Assembly: GCF_027943255.1 (NCBI RefSeq)
Contig: NC_072895.1
Coordinates: 72,170,001-72,234,000, forward strand
Reading direction: 5' to 3'
DNA: 64,000 nucleotides
From: Anastrepha obliqua
Lineage: Eukaryota; Arthropoda; Insecta; Diptera; Tephritidae
Below the pieces are notes generated by a model. It was not told where the DNA came from, did no database searches, and was given only the letters and a program-made list of their open reading frames with translations. Within the stretch, counting starts at the first letter, position 1; every line of letters begins with the position of its first letter. Shown here in pieces: positions 46,401 to 57,396 of the stretch. The position numbers and the translations under genes were made by a program.

Positions 46401-48324
46401 CAGAATTTAATCGTGAGCCATCCGGCTTTAAAATATCTGGAAATACCCTCGATTTACAATATGTATTTTTTCTATGAAAGAAGTCTGTTCAAAATTTACT
46501 TTATCGATTAGGTTTTTATTTTTCTGTTTGTTGACGGCCACAAGGAGTTAAAGGAAAACAAATGTATATTTTTTCTGTTTTCTGATAGCGAGTACCTTAT
46601 TTCCAACATAACAGCTCGGCCTCATTTTGTCCATTTTGGGAAGTTTTGTGGCATTGGCGCCTTCTTATTTTCATTTGTTTCGGTTAACGCGGAGTGCTTT
46701 TTCAGAAATAAAGTTCACTCCGACTAGAAAGTGGAACCGATTCTTTCTTAAGTCATCTCAAAAGATGAACTGGTTTTTGGCACGATATTTATACACGGCG
46801 AGAGCTGGTAAAAAATTAGCAAATTCGATCTAAAATACTTTAAAAGACTGCAATTCGAATTAAAACCTCATTTTTGTAAAAATGTATTTTAATTTCCAGA
46901 CTAATCATTTTGATCCAAGCCTAAGCCTACAAAAATTGCTAACGACTTCTACTAACTAACTAAGGTAGAAAATGAAAACGAAGTTGAAGAAAGAGAGTTC
47001 TTGAGGAAAATAGTACCAAGTCGTGGTTGTCAGAAGAATTTTGGGCGCAGCCGTTTTTGTTTTGTGTTTGTGTTTTTTTTTGTTGAGGAATGTTAAAATT
47101 AACTCATATTTAAATCTAATTTCTGGAATTATTATAGAAATCAATTGTTGCATATGTCCTGAGAAGTTATTACTTAAAGACTAAAAGAGGTTTTGTAATT
47201 AAAAAAGTGCTCATGAACGATTTGTTACGAGTAATTCCTTTTTTACTACTTTCGATGCACCAACGCCTAGCGAGTAGTGGCTGAAACCAAAAGGTTCCTT
47301 GACTCCAACACTGCATGTGATTACGACCCGCCTGAAAGTATGCGAAATGGTTCGATCCCATCATAGGAAAAGCGTCCTGCTCTTCACAATATGTTGCTCA
47401 AACTGTTGTTGTTAAAAATGTCTATTCTTATATTTCCTAAGTAGATCTCTTGTGAGCTAAGTCGTTTGATCAGCGCTAAATTATTGTCGCTTTTACATAC
47501 AAATTTTTCGCTTGACGAGCAGCAGAATTCTCTAGGCATGTATTTGTTATGTCATCAAATGTCAAAGATATGTGAAAGTAATAATTCTTGTAAAAATAAA
47601 CTCTACCATACTTATTTCATCATGCGCCTAAATGTATACCTCCCGTTCAACATAATCTTCTCGCCAGCTACAAACCACCATAACTAGGAGTAACACGCCT
47701 AAAAGCCGAAAAAAATCTCTACACTACATTTAGTTAAGTCACTGCTTAAGTATTTACTGCGCATCCGCCACCAATTTATAGCTTTATTATGCAAATTAAA
47801 AAGTTAATCAATACTACAATAACTCACCTGCGCCTCTACTTGTGTACCCGGATTCTTCAAGTAGCCCGCTTCATCGGCGCGTATGCCATTGCTGGTTTCA
47901 TAGCTGCAATGCAGAAATAAGTATAAATACCAAGCTGAATAGTCAAATATCTATTAAAAAAAGCTTTTGAAAAAAAAGTAATTTTTCTAGATGCTGAAAA
48001 TCATTTGCAGCAACAATATCAATTGAAATGTCCTAACGTTCGATAGTAAATTTAAATTAATTATTCCGAAGCACTTTTACGTTGATCGAGTATTCATTAG
48101 TTACTTAATGACTTTTTCATGACACATTTACTAGCTCTTTAATGACTTACTTACTTGTATGTGTACGAACCATCTGGATTCAGATCGAATCCCTGCTTTA
48201 ATATCACTGCGTTTGCCTCATAACCGCGCGCTTGAGGCGGCAAGCCACGTTGCGCATCCACGCCACCAATGCAAGAGAGCGTGGCCACAACTGCAGCAGC
48301 TAATAACAGAAATGATGCCTTCAT
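43401..48324 (-). CDS. RR-1 cuticular protein (three coding exons)
   Basis: Join on the minus strand: 48324-48155, 47903-47828 and 43553-43401, encoding 132 residues. Each junction has a GT donor (GTAAGTAAG; GTGAGTTA) and AG acceptor (TTGCAG; TTTCAG). A signal peptide covers 1-24 ([20 protein letters not shown], then GVDA). The chitin-binding R&R domain covers about 52-118: GSYTYNYETSNGI at 52-64, [20 protein letters not shown] at 86-105, [16 protein letters not shown] to 121, a good RR-1 match. It ends PGRFFK. The product would be secreted into the cuticle to bind chitin. Intron 1 is 251 bp. Intron 2 is 4274 bp and carries two transposons. The ATG is 3 bases after a CAG acceptor, which suggests a further upstream 5' UTR exon. 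Confidence 0.93.
43811..44334 (+). mobile_element. rosa-like DD41D, internally deleted (524 bp), in cuticle gene intron 2
   Basis: The ends GGGTTATTCAATAGGTGCGC and (reversed) GGGGTTTTCAGTAAGAGCGC are inverted repeats flanked by TA at 43809-43810 and 44335-44336. The transposase start [20 protein letters not shown] at 43916 continues to [15 protein letters not shown]. It then jumps, in another frame, to [20 protein letters not shown] and the intact C-terminus ending [12 protein letters not shown] at 44238. The catalytic core is deleted. Confidence 0.9.
44891..45163 (+). repeat. 5' LTR
   Basis: Starts TGTAAAACCCTTAAGGTCGC and ends CCCTCGATTTACA. An AATAAA lies inside (in GAAAGAATAAAATGG). Confidence 0.92.
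45240..46190 (+). pseudogene. In-frame gag/integrase fusion of the deleted LTR element
   Basis: 316 residues from ATG. Residues 1-45 or so ([20 protein letters not shown] and on) look like a gag N-terminus, followed by an Ala/Thr-rich stretch to about 70. From [14 protein letters not shown] the frame is integrase: [20 protein letters not shown], whose Glu would be the last residue of the D,D-35-E triad, then the C-terminal domain ([31 protein letters not shown]). The first two Asp of the triad and all of protease, RT and RNase H are deleted. The deletion keeps the frame, so a fusion protein could be made, though it could not be catalytic. Confidence 0.87.
46186..46458 (+). repeat. 3' LTR
   Basis: Copy of the 5' LTR with no difference seen over 273 bp. 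Its first bases overlap the fusion gene's TAA stop. Confidence 0.92.
46463..47827. other. Rest of cuticle gene intron 2
   Basis: AT-rich intron sequence without further repeats that I recognise. Confidence 0.5.
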
Positions 48325-50017
48325 GATCTGAAAAGGGGGCAAAATACATGTACATAAGTGTGTATACGAGTGTATATGCAAATAGAAACTATAAATTATT
48401 TAATTTGTGCCTATAATTGGCTTATTTGCAAGTACTGGTAACGCTGTTAAAATAATTTATAGTGCTTTTGAATTCTTTTGCATTTTCGTGCTTTTTGGGT
48501 TTTGCACGAATTTTCGCGATTTCTACAAATAGCAAGTTGTTGCTTACCACGCAACCGCTTGTACATATGTACAGGTATGTGCGGATATGGCTGTCAGCAG
48601 GGTTAAACGAGTGTAGTGTGATTGAGCCGTGGGCGTGTGTTGGCATATTGATTGCCTGAAGCGTGCTTGGAAGAGCAATTTGGAAAATAATTTAACATAT
48701 TTATTGCGTGAAAATGCATTATTTATACAATAATTAACATATACTGAGGTAATGCTAATTTTTAGTAAGTCGTAGAAAAGTTCGGTATGCAAAAATGGAT
48801 AAATTTTCTAGTACTTATGTTAAGTTGCTAAATATGCATAAATCGCCTACGGGACTGAAAACTTTGTCAGATCATGGGAGGTTCCTGCTTATGAGAAAAT
48901 TGTAAAAAATGTTAATAATATGTTATGCGAGGGTTGTCTGCTCAGGAGAGAGTGCACTATATTAGTATTATATAAGTAATAAAAAGATTTTTGTATTGTA
49001 AGAAGCAAAAAATGTCTGACCAGTATCCTCTAGATACTTTTGAATTGAGTAATAGAATAATAAAGCTATATTTATTTGCATATAACAAAGACCATATTAA
49101 AATATTTGTACAAATTCGACAAATCTTCATCAAAAATTGCAACTTTTTAATCAGAATACAAAAAAAAATCGGTATGTACAGTTCTAATTTGAGTTTGAAT
49201 TCAAATTTCTCGTTGATTTTCGATAATTTTTTCTTTTGACGAAGTTGTGTATTTTCTCCATATAACGAATGCATGACATTTTCTTTTCTATTGAGCAAAT
49301 GTGTAACACTATACTAAATTTTATTGGGCTATAAAACTCCGTACACATTTTTGTTTTTATTCAGATCAAAAATTTTTAAGTTCCGAATTTTTATAAATAT
49401 TTTACACAGTTTGAAGGTTGGATTGCCTTTCTTAGTGGCGCTTTCTTCAATGAGTTATGGGCAATGCACTGGTATTGAAAATGTTAGTAGGAGTTTACCG
49501 ACTTACCGACCGAATACCGAATTGAAATTTTATCGATACACTTACTGATTTTTCATTTATTCTTAATAAGTTTATTGGGCTTTTGTGAAACAACTGGCCT
49601 TATATTTATGAATATCTTATTGGTTCGCGAAAATCCTCAGAATCTTGTTTGGTAAACGGTAATTGTCCAAATCACTCATCAGCTACGAATGTCATTTTCA
49701 AATACAGATTTATATTCAAGATTTTAAGCCATAAACAATTAAAAACTTGCGTTGTAATTGATTTTTTTGTTTTGTTCTACAAGTAAAATATAATCACGAC
49801 ATGTGAATGAATGAAATTTAAATTTTCCGATCAAGCTTTATTTATTTGAATTATATAATTCACTAACTGCTGCTCAAAACTCGATCTGCATGTCATACTA
49901 TCATACATTAGCTATAATTTTATTTGCATACACTGGGGTCCACCAATCTTCATTCATTTTCATTTAACCACTAAATATTCTGAATATGGACCAGACTGGA
50001 CCAAAACGATGTTTTTA
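48325..50017. other. Upstream of the cuticle gene ATG; likely 5' intron
   Basis: CAG at 48328-48330 (minus strand CCCCCTTTTCAG) is a good acceptor 3 bases before the ATG. No coding exon found. ORFs on both strands around 48.9-49.3 kb are AT-driven overlaps. Confidence 0.45.
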
Positions 50018-50562
50018 CAGGGTGGGCCATATAGCGTTTGCTTTTTGAACCACCTATTTTTTTGAGAATGGTAACACAAATGGCATGTCAAATGTGTTCA
50101 TAATTTACTTAAAGGTTTGACATTTACGAAATGGTACGCTATATGCTTGAACAAAATAGGAAAATATTGAAAACCTATTTCCAAAGTGGTGAGTCTTCTT
50201 CTTCTTTTCTGATTTTCACATCTGTGGCTACGTCAATAAGCAAAATTGTCGGATTTGGGGCTCAGAAAATCCACACGTTACTGTAGAAATGCAAATGGAT
50301 CCACAACGAGACACTGTTTGCTGCGGTTTTTGGTCTGGAGGCATCGTTGGGCCATTTTTTTTCGAAAATGAGCGAGGAGCCGCGGTTAGAGTAAATGGCG
50401 AGCGTTACCGTGACATGTTCAACGAATTGCCCGTTAGATATTATTTTTCATTCATAAATGACAAAGTTTAATCTTCAAAATAAAAAAAAAAGTTTGAAAA
50501 AATATTGATTAGTTTTTTTTTTATAGCCGATTCAAAAAGTAAATTTTACATGGCCCACCTTA
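50018..50562 (+). mobile_element. rosa-like DD41D, internally deleted (545 bp)
   Basis: The ends CAGGGTGGGCCATATAGC and (reversed) TAAGGTGGGCCATGTAAA are inverted repeats flanked by TA. The transposase start MVRYMLEQNRKILKTYFQSG at about 50131 joins to NKQNCRIWGSENPHV and then MQMDPQRDTVCCGFWSGGIV and FFFENERGAAVRVNGERYRD. The frame stops soon after MFNEL and the third-Asp region is missing. Confidence 0.87.
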
Positions 50563-51195
50563 TATATACGTATCTTGATTTTAGCGACAACTTGCAGGCT
50601 ACCTGACATCTTATGTCTTATATTTAATTCAAGTTTATCCTGCAGTTTTTGAGAAATTTAGTAAAAATGAAAAGTACTGGAATAGCCTCATGGCATACAC
50701 AAATTCTGATCGCAAATGTATACTTTTTGTTGTTGTACTGTCATGGTAATTACCCAAACCATGAGCCAGGTTATTGCCACTAAATACTAATTTTTTTATG
50801 TTTTCTGTTAATGCTCTTTTCACAGTTTTGCAGCGGGTTTTTTTCGCACTGTTTTTAAAATGTGGCATCCTGTGTTGTAAATGCGGTGATCTCAGATGAG
50901 GGAGTTTCGATAATTAGTGATAGATATGAACCTTACATACATATTTGTGAAATATTTAGTTCTTAGTGAAAGATGTTCTTAGTAGCAAGTGACTTGAAAG
51001 TTTATGAGAAAACAAGAACTACTGTAAAAAAAAAAAAATTTTAAGTAACAAATTTGTGTGTATAAATGAAATAAGTTTGCATGATCTAAATTTTCAGTGG
51101 ACTAGGTCTGCTTCTAAAAATAAGAGGTTCACAATTTTATATTTTTTGGTCTCCTCTTAAGGAACTCATATATTTTATGTATATTCATAAGATTA
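50563..51195. other. Nothing recognised
   Basis: AT-rich sequence with a run of A near 51027. Confidence 0.4.
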
Positions 51196-51427
51196 TAATT
51201 GGCGCGCCCATCCTTTGTGAGGTATTTAGCTGAGCTCCGTCTCCCCACAGATTTATGCCGCCTTGAATGACACATGGATTTTTACGAAAAGCTTTTTCAT
51301 GACAGATATGCACTCGGAGATTTGCCATTGCGTGCTCATTTGGTGTTACATGCCTAATGGGGGCATTAAGCCCGGGCCCTACCGAATAGGTTTCATGCAC
51401 AAAACCACTCGGTTGTGGTGGCCACCT
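51196..51427 (-). repeat. SINE copy, old, variant head
   Basis: The minus strand has ACCACAACCGAGTGGTTTTG, then GGTAGGGCCCGGGC, and the body motifs CAATGGCAAATCTCCGAGTG, CATGAAAAAGCTTTTCG and GGGCGCGCCAATTATAA. The head differs from the standard type and resembles the 2.5-kb fragment. Confidence 0.65.
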
Positions 51428-51821
51428 AGGATAGGAACGATTTTAACCACACATAATTTCAGCAAAACAATAGATAATCAGTCCAGTGAAATGTATGTAT
51501 ATATGCATGTATGCATGTAGGTATAATTTATAAAAATCTTCTGGAACTACAATTTTGGATTCATATACACAAAATAAGTAATCTGTGTTAGATTACATTA
51601 CATTATTTTTTCTTATCATTTTTATGAACCAAAAATCCAAGAAACACAAATCCTTTTTTCTCATTAACAGCTTCACTAAGCAAACAACACGAAGCATTTT
51701 CACAGTAAATTTAAAAATCACATAAATATTTTAAAATATGTAAACATTAATTACTTCAAGGAGCGTTCTAAAGATTTTATACTGTAACAAATTTGCTTTT
51801 CAAACCGTATCCGTCACTTAC

Positions 51822-51907
51822 TCGCGCTTAAAACTTGAGATCGTCTTCGCTTGATGGCTCGTCAAAAAACTTTTGCGGCTAACCAAATAAAATCATATGC
51901 TTTTATA
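51822..51907 (-). promoter_or_regulatory. Candidate promoter and 5' UTR exon of the cuticle gene
   Basis: The minus strand has TATAAAA at 51907-51901. About 85 bp downstream is a perfect donor, GTAAGT (51821-51816, after GCGCGA). The exon between has no ATG. Spliced to the acceptor at 48328 it would give a 5' UTR ending ATC-ATG, and a 3.5-kb first intron. This is inference; cuticle genes usually have shorter first introns, and a nearer promoter could exist. Confidence 0.4.
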
Positions 51908-51909
51908 CT

Positions 51910-53859
51910 GTTGTAGCGTGCGATTGGAGCAACACTACTTGCCAATTGTCAATTGCATTTGCAGCAAACTGCGCTGTGCTAAACGAAACAACAATACAAA
52001 CAATACCGGCAATGGTGAGAGATGAACAGCGGCAAGTCAACATAGCACAACAAACACTCAGCAGAAAAAAAAACAGAACAGCAACAAAGATAAATGCAGC
52101 GGAATGCATAAATGTGCTAGAGCCGCTAAGAGCATCCGCAACAGCAATAGTGATGCGAGCAACAATAAAAATAACGAGAGGTATAAACAGCATCCAGATT
52201 GAAGCTAAAACTGCCACGCTATTACAGTTGCTGCCGGTTACATTGTTATTGTTAATAGCGAGAGAATGCAGAAAGAGTAAATTCTGTGGACTAGTTGTGT
52301 GTGGGGCTGCGATTGCAGCGCAGCGCTACGTTCGGTGTACCGGCGACCGAGGAGGCATCGCTTTGGTGCAGCGTGTCGTATGCGCAACATTTCATTATGG
52401 AAATGCAAATGGGCGTTGCGCATGCGCCCATCAATAAGAAATGTATGTATGTATATGGAAAAACAAGACAGCAACATGATAATAAAAATAGCAACACACC
52501 TCTCAGGTGAGTTGCAGTTGTGTGTGTGTTTTATGCAGAATGCAGTCGTGCTGTTAAACAAGCACATACCCACGTACATACATACATGCATGCGCACTGA
52601 TCGAAGCAGTTCCGCTGTGAAAATAAAAACTACTTGTTTGATACTGTGGCAAGAACAAGTGGCATGCAGCCAACGTCAACTGAAGCATCATCGCACAGCA
52701 ACTGCTGCAGTAGACGAAGCGGCATGGTCGTACACCAGCAGCTTTATTAGCATTATCAGCGCCAGCGGCTGCAGCCCACCAACCAATCGAATGAATGGCA
52801 AGGTGAGGCAATGCGGCGGCAGTGGCAGTGGCAGCTATTGGAGTGTCATCTACATACACACATATATACACTCACAGCGCCGTCTCTTCTGTTCACCAGC
52901 AATCGCTGAATAATCTACACACAAGTAATTTATGTGAATTGGCAATGCGATCGTTTTATTGCATTAACTTACAAGTTATTACAAGTACTTTTCAGTGATA
53001 TAGTTGCAGATGAGTTGAGATGCGCTTGTAGTTGTATATCGATGGCGCGGAGTGCATTGGCGGTGCGCATGGGCAAGCATTTGGGCAAGAAATCTCATTT
53101 TTTCAAATTCATTATTGTTATTATTATACTTTTTTGTTTTTCGAAGTGGTTTTCATGCAGAGCGTTGCTTTTTACTCTTGGTGGGTGTTGCTGTTAGATT
53201 ATTTTTTCATAACGGACATATGTACATAGACATTGTCCATTTAGTTTGTGTTGTTTTTACCTTTTTACCTTTTAATAATTTTTTCTGATTTTTCTTGGAT
53301 AGACGTAATATTAATTGGAAAATGTTCAACTCGTTAGTGATTTGTATTGGAGTGATGTGACGCGGCTGTTTGCAAAACTTAAGAAGATAATTATGGGACC
53401 AACACTTTTAAGTCGCGCTTTGAATTTTGTGTACTTTTTAACTGCCAATAATTTAGTTGACCAGCCATACAAATTATGCCCTGGGAACTTCGAACGTATT
53501 GCTATTTTATTGCTATTTAATGTAGTTATTGCTGGTTCAATTTAAACTTAACACTTTTCACAAAATAATAAAATACTTTGTTTTTTCGAACTATGTTTTA
53601 AATTGTAAGAAAACAGTTTAAAAAATAAAATTTTGTGTATTGTATATATGTAAAATTTTTCATATCCACCAAATATGAAGCAAACTAAACTCCGGGAGAA
53701 CCATTTTTTACGATCATATTGAAAGCTGTTTATTTTTTTTGCATATCAACTTCCAAAAGTTTATTGATTCCTCCTATAATTTATAGGAGGTCAATGGCAT
53801 GTCGAGTAATCCAAGTATTTTGGACATTGTCGTAAATTTGCTTGAAAATTTACGCCATT
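51910..53859. other. CAA/GCA-rich block and flank; ORFs judged unreal
   Basis: From about 51.9 to 53.1 kb GC is higher and ACA/GCA/CAA triplets abound. This makes overlapping ORFs of up to 204 codons in several frames, but none has a motif or a sensible start. It may be regulatory DNA or a UTR. Confidence 0.4.
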
Positions 53860-55430
53860 GAATTATATCCATAATTCGTTCATATTCAAGATTTGACATT
53901 TGAATAATAAACAACAGATTTAGCGGATTAACAACAGTTTCAGAAGAAACCAAGTATTTCGGACTAAACATCGATAGGAAACTGACTAAGAAGTCAAACA
54001 TCTTAGAAAGAGTTAGCAAAGTGAACCTGGTTTTTTATGCCTGTAAGAGAGCTTTACGTAAGACCTTGGGAATTAAACCTAAGGTTGCTCATTGGCTTTA
54101 CACTGCTGTCGTCACACCCAAATGTTGTCTGGTGGTGTGCTATGCATAAAAAAACCTATTCTATAATAATTTATTGAATAAGCTGCAGAGATCAGCGGAA
54201 TTAGCAATATGTGGCGTCATGAAAAACACGCCATTCATGGCTTTGGACATCATGCTACATTTGCCACACCTAGATCTCTTCTGCAAATACTCAGCGGCCT
54301 GCTCCGCTTTAAGGCTCAAAGCGAGCTCACAATGAAGGACTGTCACACATGGACATTCAATCATCTTAAACTCGTACACGGATATACCCAGTGACTGTGA
54401 TTATCACCCTCCCATTCTTTGCTTCGAAAGGAATTTCTTAATGAAAATCCCTTTTAGACTGGGATGGCTTGAAGAAGATCCAACACCCAACACACCCTTT
54501 AAGATCTACACGAACGGATCTAAAATGGACACCGGTGTAGGATCAGGGTTATTTTGCGAAGAGCTTTCTATTAGTGAATCCTTTAAACTACTTTATCACT
54601 GTAGTGTTTTTCAAGCGGAAATAAACGCTATTCATGGAGCCTTAAAATGGTTGAAGATAAACAGAATATCATCAATGGACAGCCTAGCCGCCCTACGAGC
54701 CCTGGATGCATTCCCAACAACATCAAGGAGTGTTTTACGTGGTCGCCAATCTCTAAATGATATGGCCAAGCAATATCATATAATCTTATGCTGGGTTCCA
54801 GGCCACAGAAATATACCAGGGAACTGTAGGGCAGACCAACTTGCAAGAGAAGGTACCTGTATGCCAGACATAAGTAAATTTATGGAGATACCTCTAGCAA
54901 CTTGTAAGCTTCTCATTAAGGACGCACTAATCAGTTCTGCAAATCAAAGATGGATTAGCGTTAACACCTGTGAAATTGCTAGGCAAACATGGCCAATGCT
55001 AAATTTACGTCTGTCCAAGAGTATTATAAAACTGAATAGACTTCAAATCAGGGCCTTAGTAGCGGCCCTCAGTGGACATTGTCTCATAGGAAATCATGCA
55101 AAGAGATTAGGCGTTTACACGCATGATTTCTGTCGTAGCTGCAGAAATGAGAAGGAATTGGAAACAATTCAACACTTTTTTTGCATATGCCCAGCTCTAG
55201 CCAGAAGCAGGAACCGATTTTTAAAATCCTACTTCTTATCGAATATAGATAATCTATACACTTTAGGTATCAACAACCTTTTACGTTTTGTAAAAAGCTC
55301 AAGATGGTTCAATATGAAGAGGGAAATGTAGCCCAGCCCCGCGGCTCACAACGGATCCGTGGTCTAAGTGGCATCGTTGTCTCTATGTGCGATGCGGCTG
55401 TCAAACCTAACTCATAGTGCATCACAGAAC
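53860..55430 (+). mobile_element. Non-LTR retrotransposon 3' part (RT end, RNase H, C-terminal finger)
   Basis: 5'-truncated, plus strand. Frames in order give ETKYFGLNIDRKLTKKSN and KPKVAHWLYTAVVTPK, the end of the reverse transcriptase, at 53920-54150; then LQRSAELAICGVMKNTPFMA at 54180-54240. The frame 54441-55331 (296 codons) holds RNase H (FKIYTNGSKMDTGVGSG with Asn for the first catalytic Asp; FQAEINAIHGAL; DSLAALRAL; WVPGHRNIPGNCRADQLARE) and a C-terminal finger (CRSCRNEKELETIQHFFCIC, then PAL). This order is typical of R1/LOA-like elements. Stops separate the RT part from RNase H. Confidence 0.87.
54441..55331 (+). pseudogene. RNase H and C-terminal finger of a non-LTR ORF2
   Basis: A 296-codon open remnant of ORF2. 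The RNase H motif set is largely kept (Glu in QAEINA, Asp in SMDSLAAL, His/Asp in GHRNIPGNCRAD), but the first Asp position in YTDGSK is Asn (YTNGSK). The Cys-x2-Cys...His...Cys finger follows at about residues 228-254. With the reverse transcriptase upstream broken, it is a fossil kept open by chance or by youth. Confidence 0.83.
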
Positions 55431-55489
55431 CATTATAAAAGAATATTTTTAACTTCATTTTGATTTTTGAGTAACTTTGGCAAAATTTT

Positions 55490-56410
55490 TCCGCGATACA
55501 AGCGCTCCGGCTCTGAAAGTATTCGATGCGGCACCAGCTGGTGGTAGCAGAGGAAGGCCTCCTTTGCGTTGGAAAGATCAGATGGTGAAGCACTTGGCTT
55601 CACTTGGTGGTTCCAACTAACCTCGATTGGCACGCGAAAGTAACGACTGGCGCGCTTTGTTAAAGTAGTAGCCTGGTAATTTATTTTGAAAATTTCGAAT
55701 TTCGGTTTTTTACATATTTTGAAAGTGCGATATATTGGTAATATTATATACTGTACAAATTTTAGACCGAAATTCGAAATATTGACGAAATTATAGCACA
55801 TACATGAGAGCGGCTCGTACTTGTGCGCGCTAAGCCGCTAAAATTTTAAACGCGTTTTTCTCAAAACAACATTTTTCCGGATGGCCGTCGTGAAAACAAA
55901 TTTTCTATCTAACGGATTGGGCAGAAATTTAGATATGTTTTTCTACACAACAATAGTTCCACATCAATAGTTCCACATAGCACATCAATTTCCACTTTAA
56001 AAAAAGGCAATTTTTTTACGAAGTCCGCCATTTTGTTATTTGTTGTCAAAATCATTTGATCTTACTACCCGCCAGAACGACAAGCACACTGATTAATAAG
56101 CAATTTGTTTTTTCTGTTTCAGATGACCACAAGTGACGAAATCACGCCGGCCAGCCACTGTACCTCTTTTTTTTGCCGCTTGCTGCAGTGTACAAAAATA
56201 GTATGAAAACATTAAAAAAAAAAATTTTTTTTTGTACACCTTCTGATACCTTTAATAACATATCAGAAAATCAAACCAATTGAATTTTATTTTCCCTTCC
56301 AAAAAATGTCCCAAACATGACCTCAAAAAACGTGTAAGTTACCAGACTACTACCTTAAATTCGGCTAAAATCGCGTAAGTGGTTATCATGCCAATCAAGA
56401 AGAAGATTTG
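55490..56410 (+). mobile_element. Non-LTR fragment split by a TTAA-flanked element
   Basis: Plus-strand frames read APALKVFDAAPAGGSRGRPP, LRWKDQMVKHLASLGG and LARESNDWRALL (55490-55660), the same C-terminal end as at 58.7 kb. After TTAA at 55660 the sequence breaks and resumes at 56355 with TTAAATTCGGCTAAAATCGC...AGAAGAAGA, the GAA-repeat 3' end. Confidence 0.8.
55664..56354. mobile_element. 691-bp inverted-repeat element with TTAA target duplication
   Basis: Starts AGTAGTAGCCTGGTAA and ends with its inverse, reversed GGTAGTAGTCTGGTAA, 14 of 16 bases matching. It is flanked by TTAA on both sides (55660-55663 and 56355-56358). Comparison with the uninterrupted 34.7-kb copy (TGTTAAACTCGGCC) confirms that this is an insertion. 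It holds no ORF of note. TTAA duplication is the habit of piggyBac-type elements, but the ends are not the usual piggyBac CCYT/AGGG type, so the family is open. Confidence 0.8.
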
Positions 56411-57396
56411 AAATGGAGCAGAGAAATTCATTTGCTGTTTGTTTTCTTTTTAATAAAAAAGCGATGCATCTCTGCTGTTTTCTTTATAATGAACTAATTT
56501 CCTCTTGAAATAAAAAAAAATAAATTTGAAACCGATTTATCTATTTATTATTACATTCTTCTCAATAATTTATTACTACAATTCTTCTCAAATAATAATG
56601 ATGCAATTTTAAGTATAGTTCCTGAAAATAATGAGTATTTTAATTAAAGAAAAGTTTTAGGAAACATATTTTTCTAAACAGATTTTTTGATTGCGTAGCC
56701 ACCAGGATTTTATTGCACAGTTCAATCGAATCATATGGAAATGTTAAAAATTTATATATCAAACTAAAGTAAAGATAGACTTAATCCAAATGGTGTTGAC
56801 ATCTAATTTTAAACAAAAAACTTAAATTAATAACAAAATTTAATAAAACAAAATGTGTTCAAAAGAATGAACAAAACTTTAAATACAATTACTTCGGTAT
56901 TGCGTTGCTACTTTTCTGATTAATAAGAATTCATATGAATTAAGTATTAGGATTTGGGTTTCTTAATAATTATGATTAAAAATGTTTAAATGTTAAAACG
57001 TATTAATTTAATGGCGTTTCCACTTTTTTAATCCAAAAATAATCCAGATTGTCTTGCTATAAAAAGTACAGGGGTCACACAATTTATTCGTACCCTCACA
57101 GTTTATAAACAGATACACCTGATACTTAGCACGATTTATACAAAAGAACACCATTTTAATATATTCGTAAAAAATAACATTTTTATTCAGTATTTAAGGA
57201 ACAAAAACTTCCAAATTCATTTCAGGAATTAGAGAACTTAAGGTGATAACTATATCTCTCTGCTTTCCTTGGAACCCTCTAGTGTGAGTTGAAGTAATGG
57301 CAGTTTGGTTTGCTGCAGTTCATTAGGAATGTAACATTCTTAGAGTGACCCAAAAGAAATAAATTGTCACAGCAAGTAAAGGCTTTTCTAGAAAGA
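56411..57396. other. AT-rich sequence, nothing recognised
   Basis: No ORF, repeat end or RNA gene seen in about 1 kb. Confidence 0.45.

Larger units (their letters stand above)
44891..46458 (+). mobile_element. LTR retrotransposon, internally deleted, in cuticle gene intron 2
   Basis: Two direct repeats of 273 bp (44891-45163 and 46186-46458), each TGT...ACA, look identical base for base and are flanked by the 4-bp duplication ATAT (44887-44890; 46459-46462). Only about 1.0 kb lies between them: a gag-like start and the end of integrase. The Ty3/gypsy type is favoured by the 4-bp duplication and the integrase. It lacks protease, reverse transcriptase, RNase H and any env-like gene, so it can only move with help from a complete relative. 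It lies antisense to the cuticle gene. Confidence 0.93.

Noticed and set aside
48957..49298. Minus-strand ORF of 113 codons with hydrophobic stretches
   Set aside because: Ile/Leu/Lys/Phe-rich, as expected from AT-rich DNA, and overlapped by an equally open plus-strand frame.
51903..52217. Minus-strand ORF of 104 codons, very hydrophobic, like a multi-pass membrane protein
   Set aside because: It is the complement of a CAA/GCA/ACA-rich strand, which always reads as Leu/Val/Cys-rich protein. There is no conserved motif and the overlapping frames on the other strand are equally long.
52299..52913. Plus-strand ORF of 204 codons
   Set aside because: Low-complexity composition, overlaps several other frames of similar length, and has no domain or plausible promoter.
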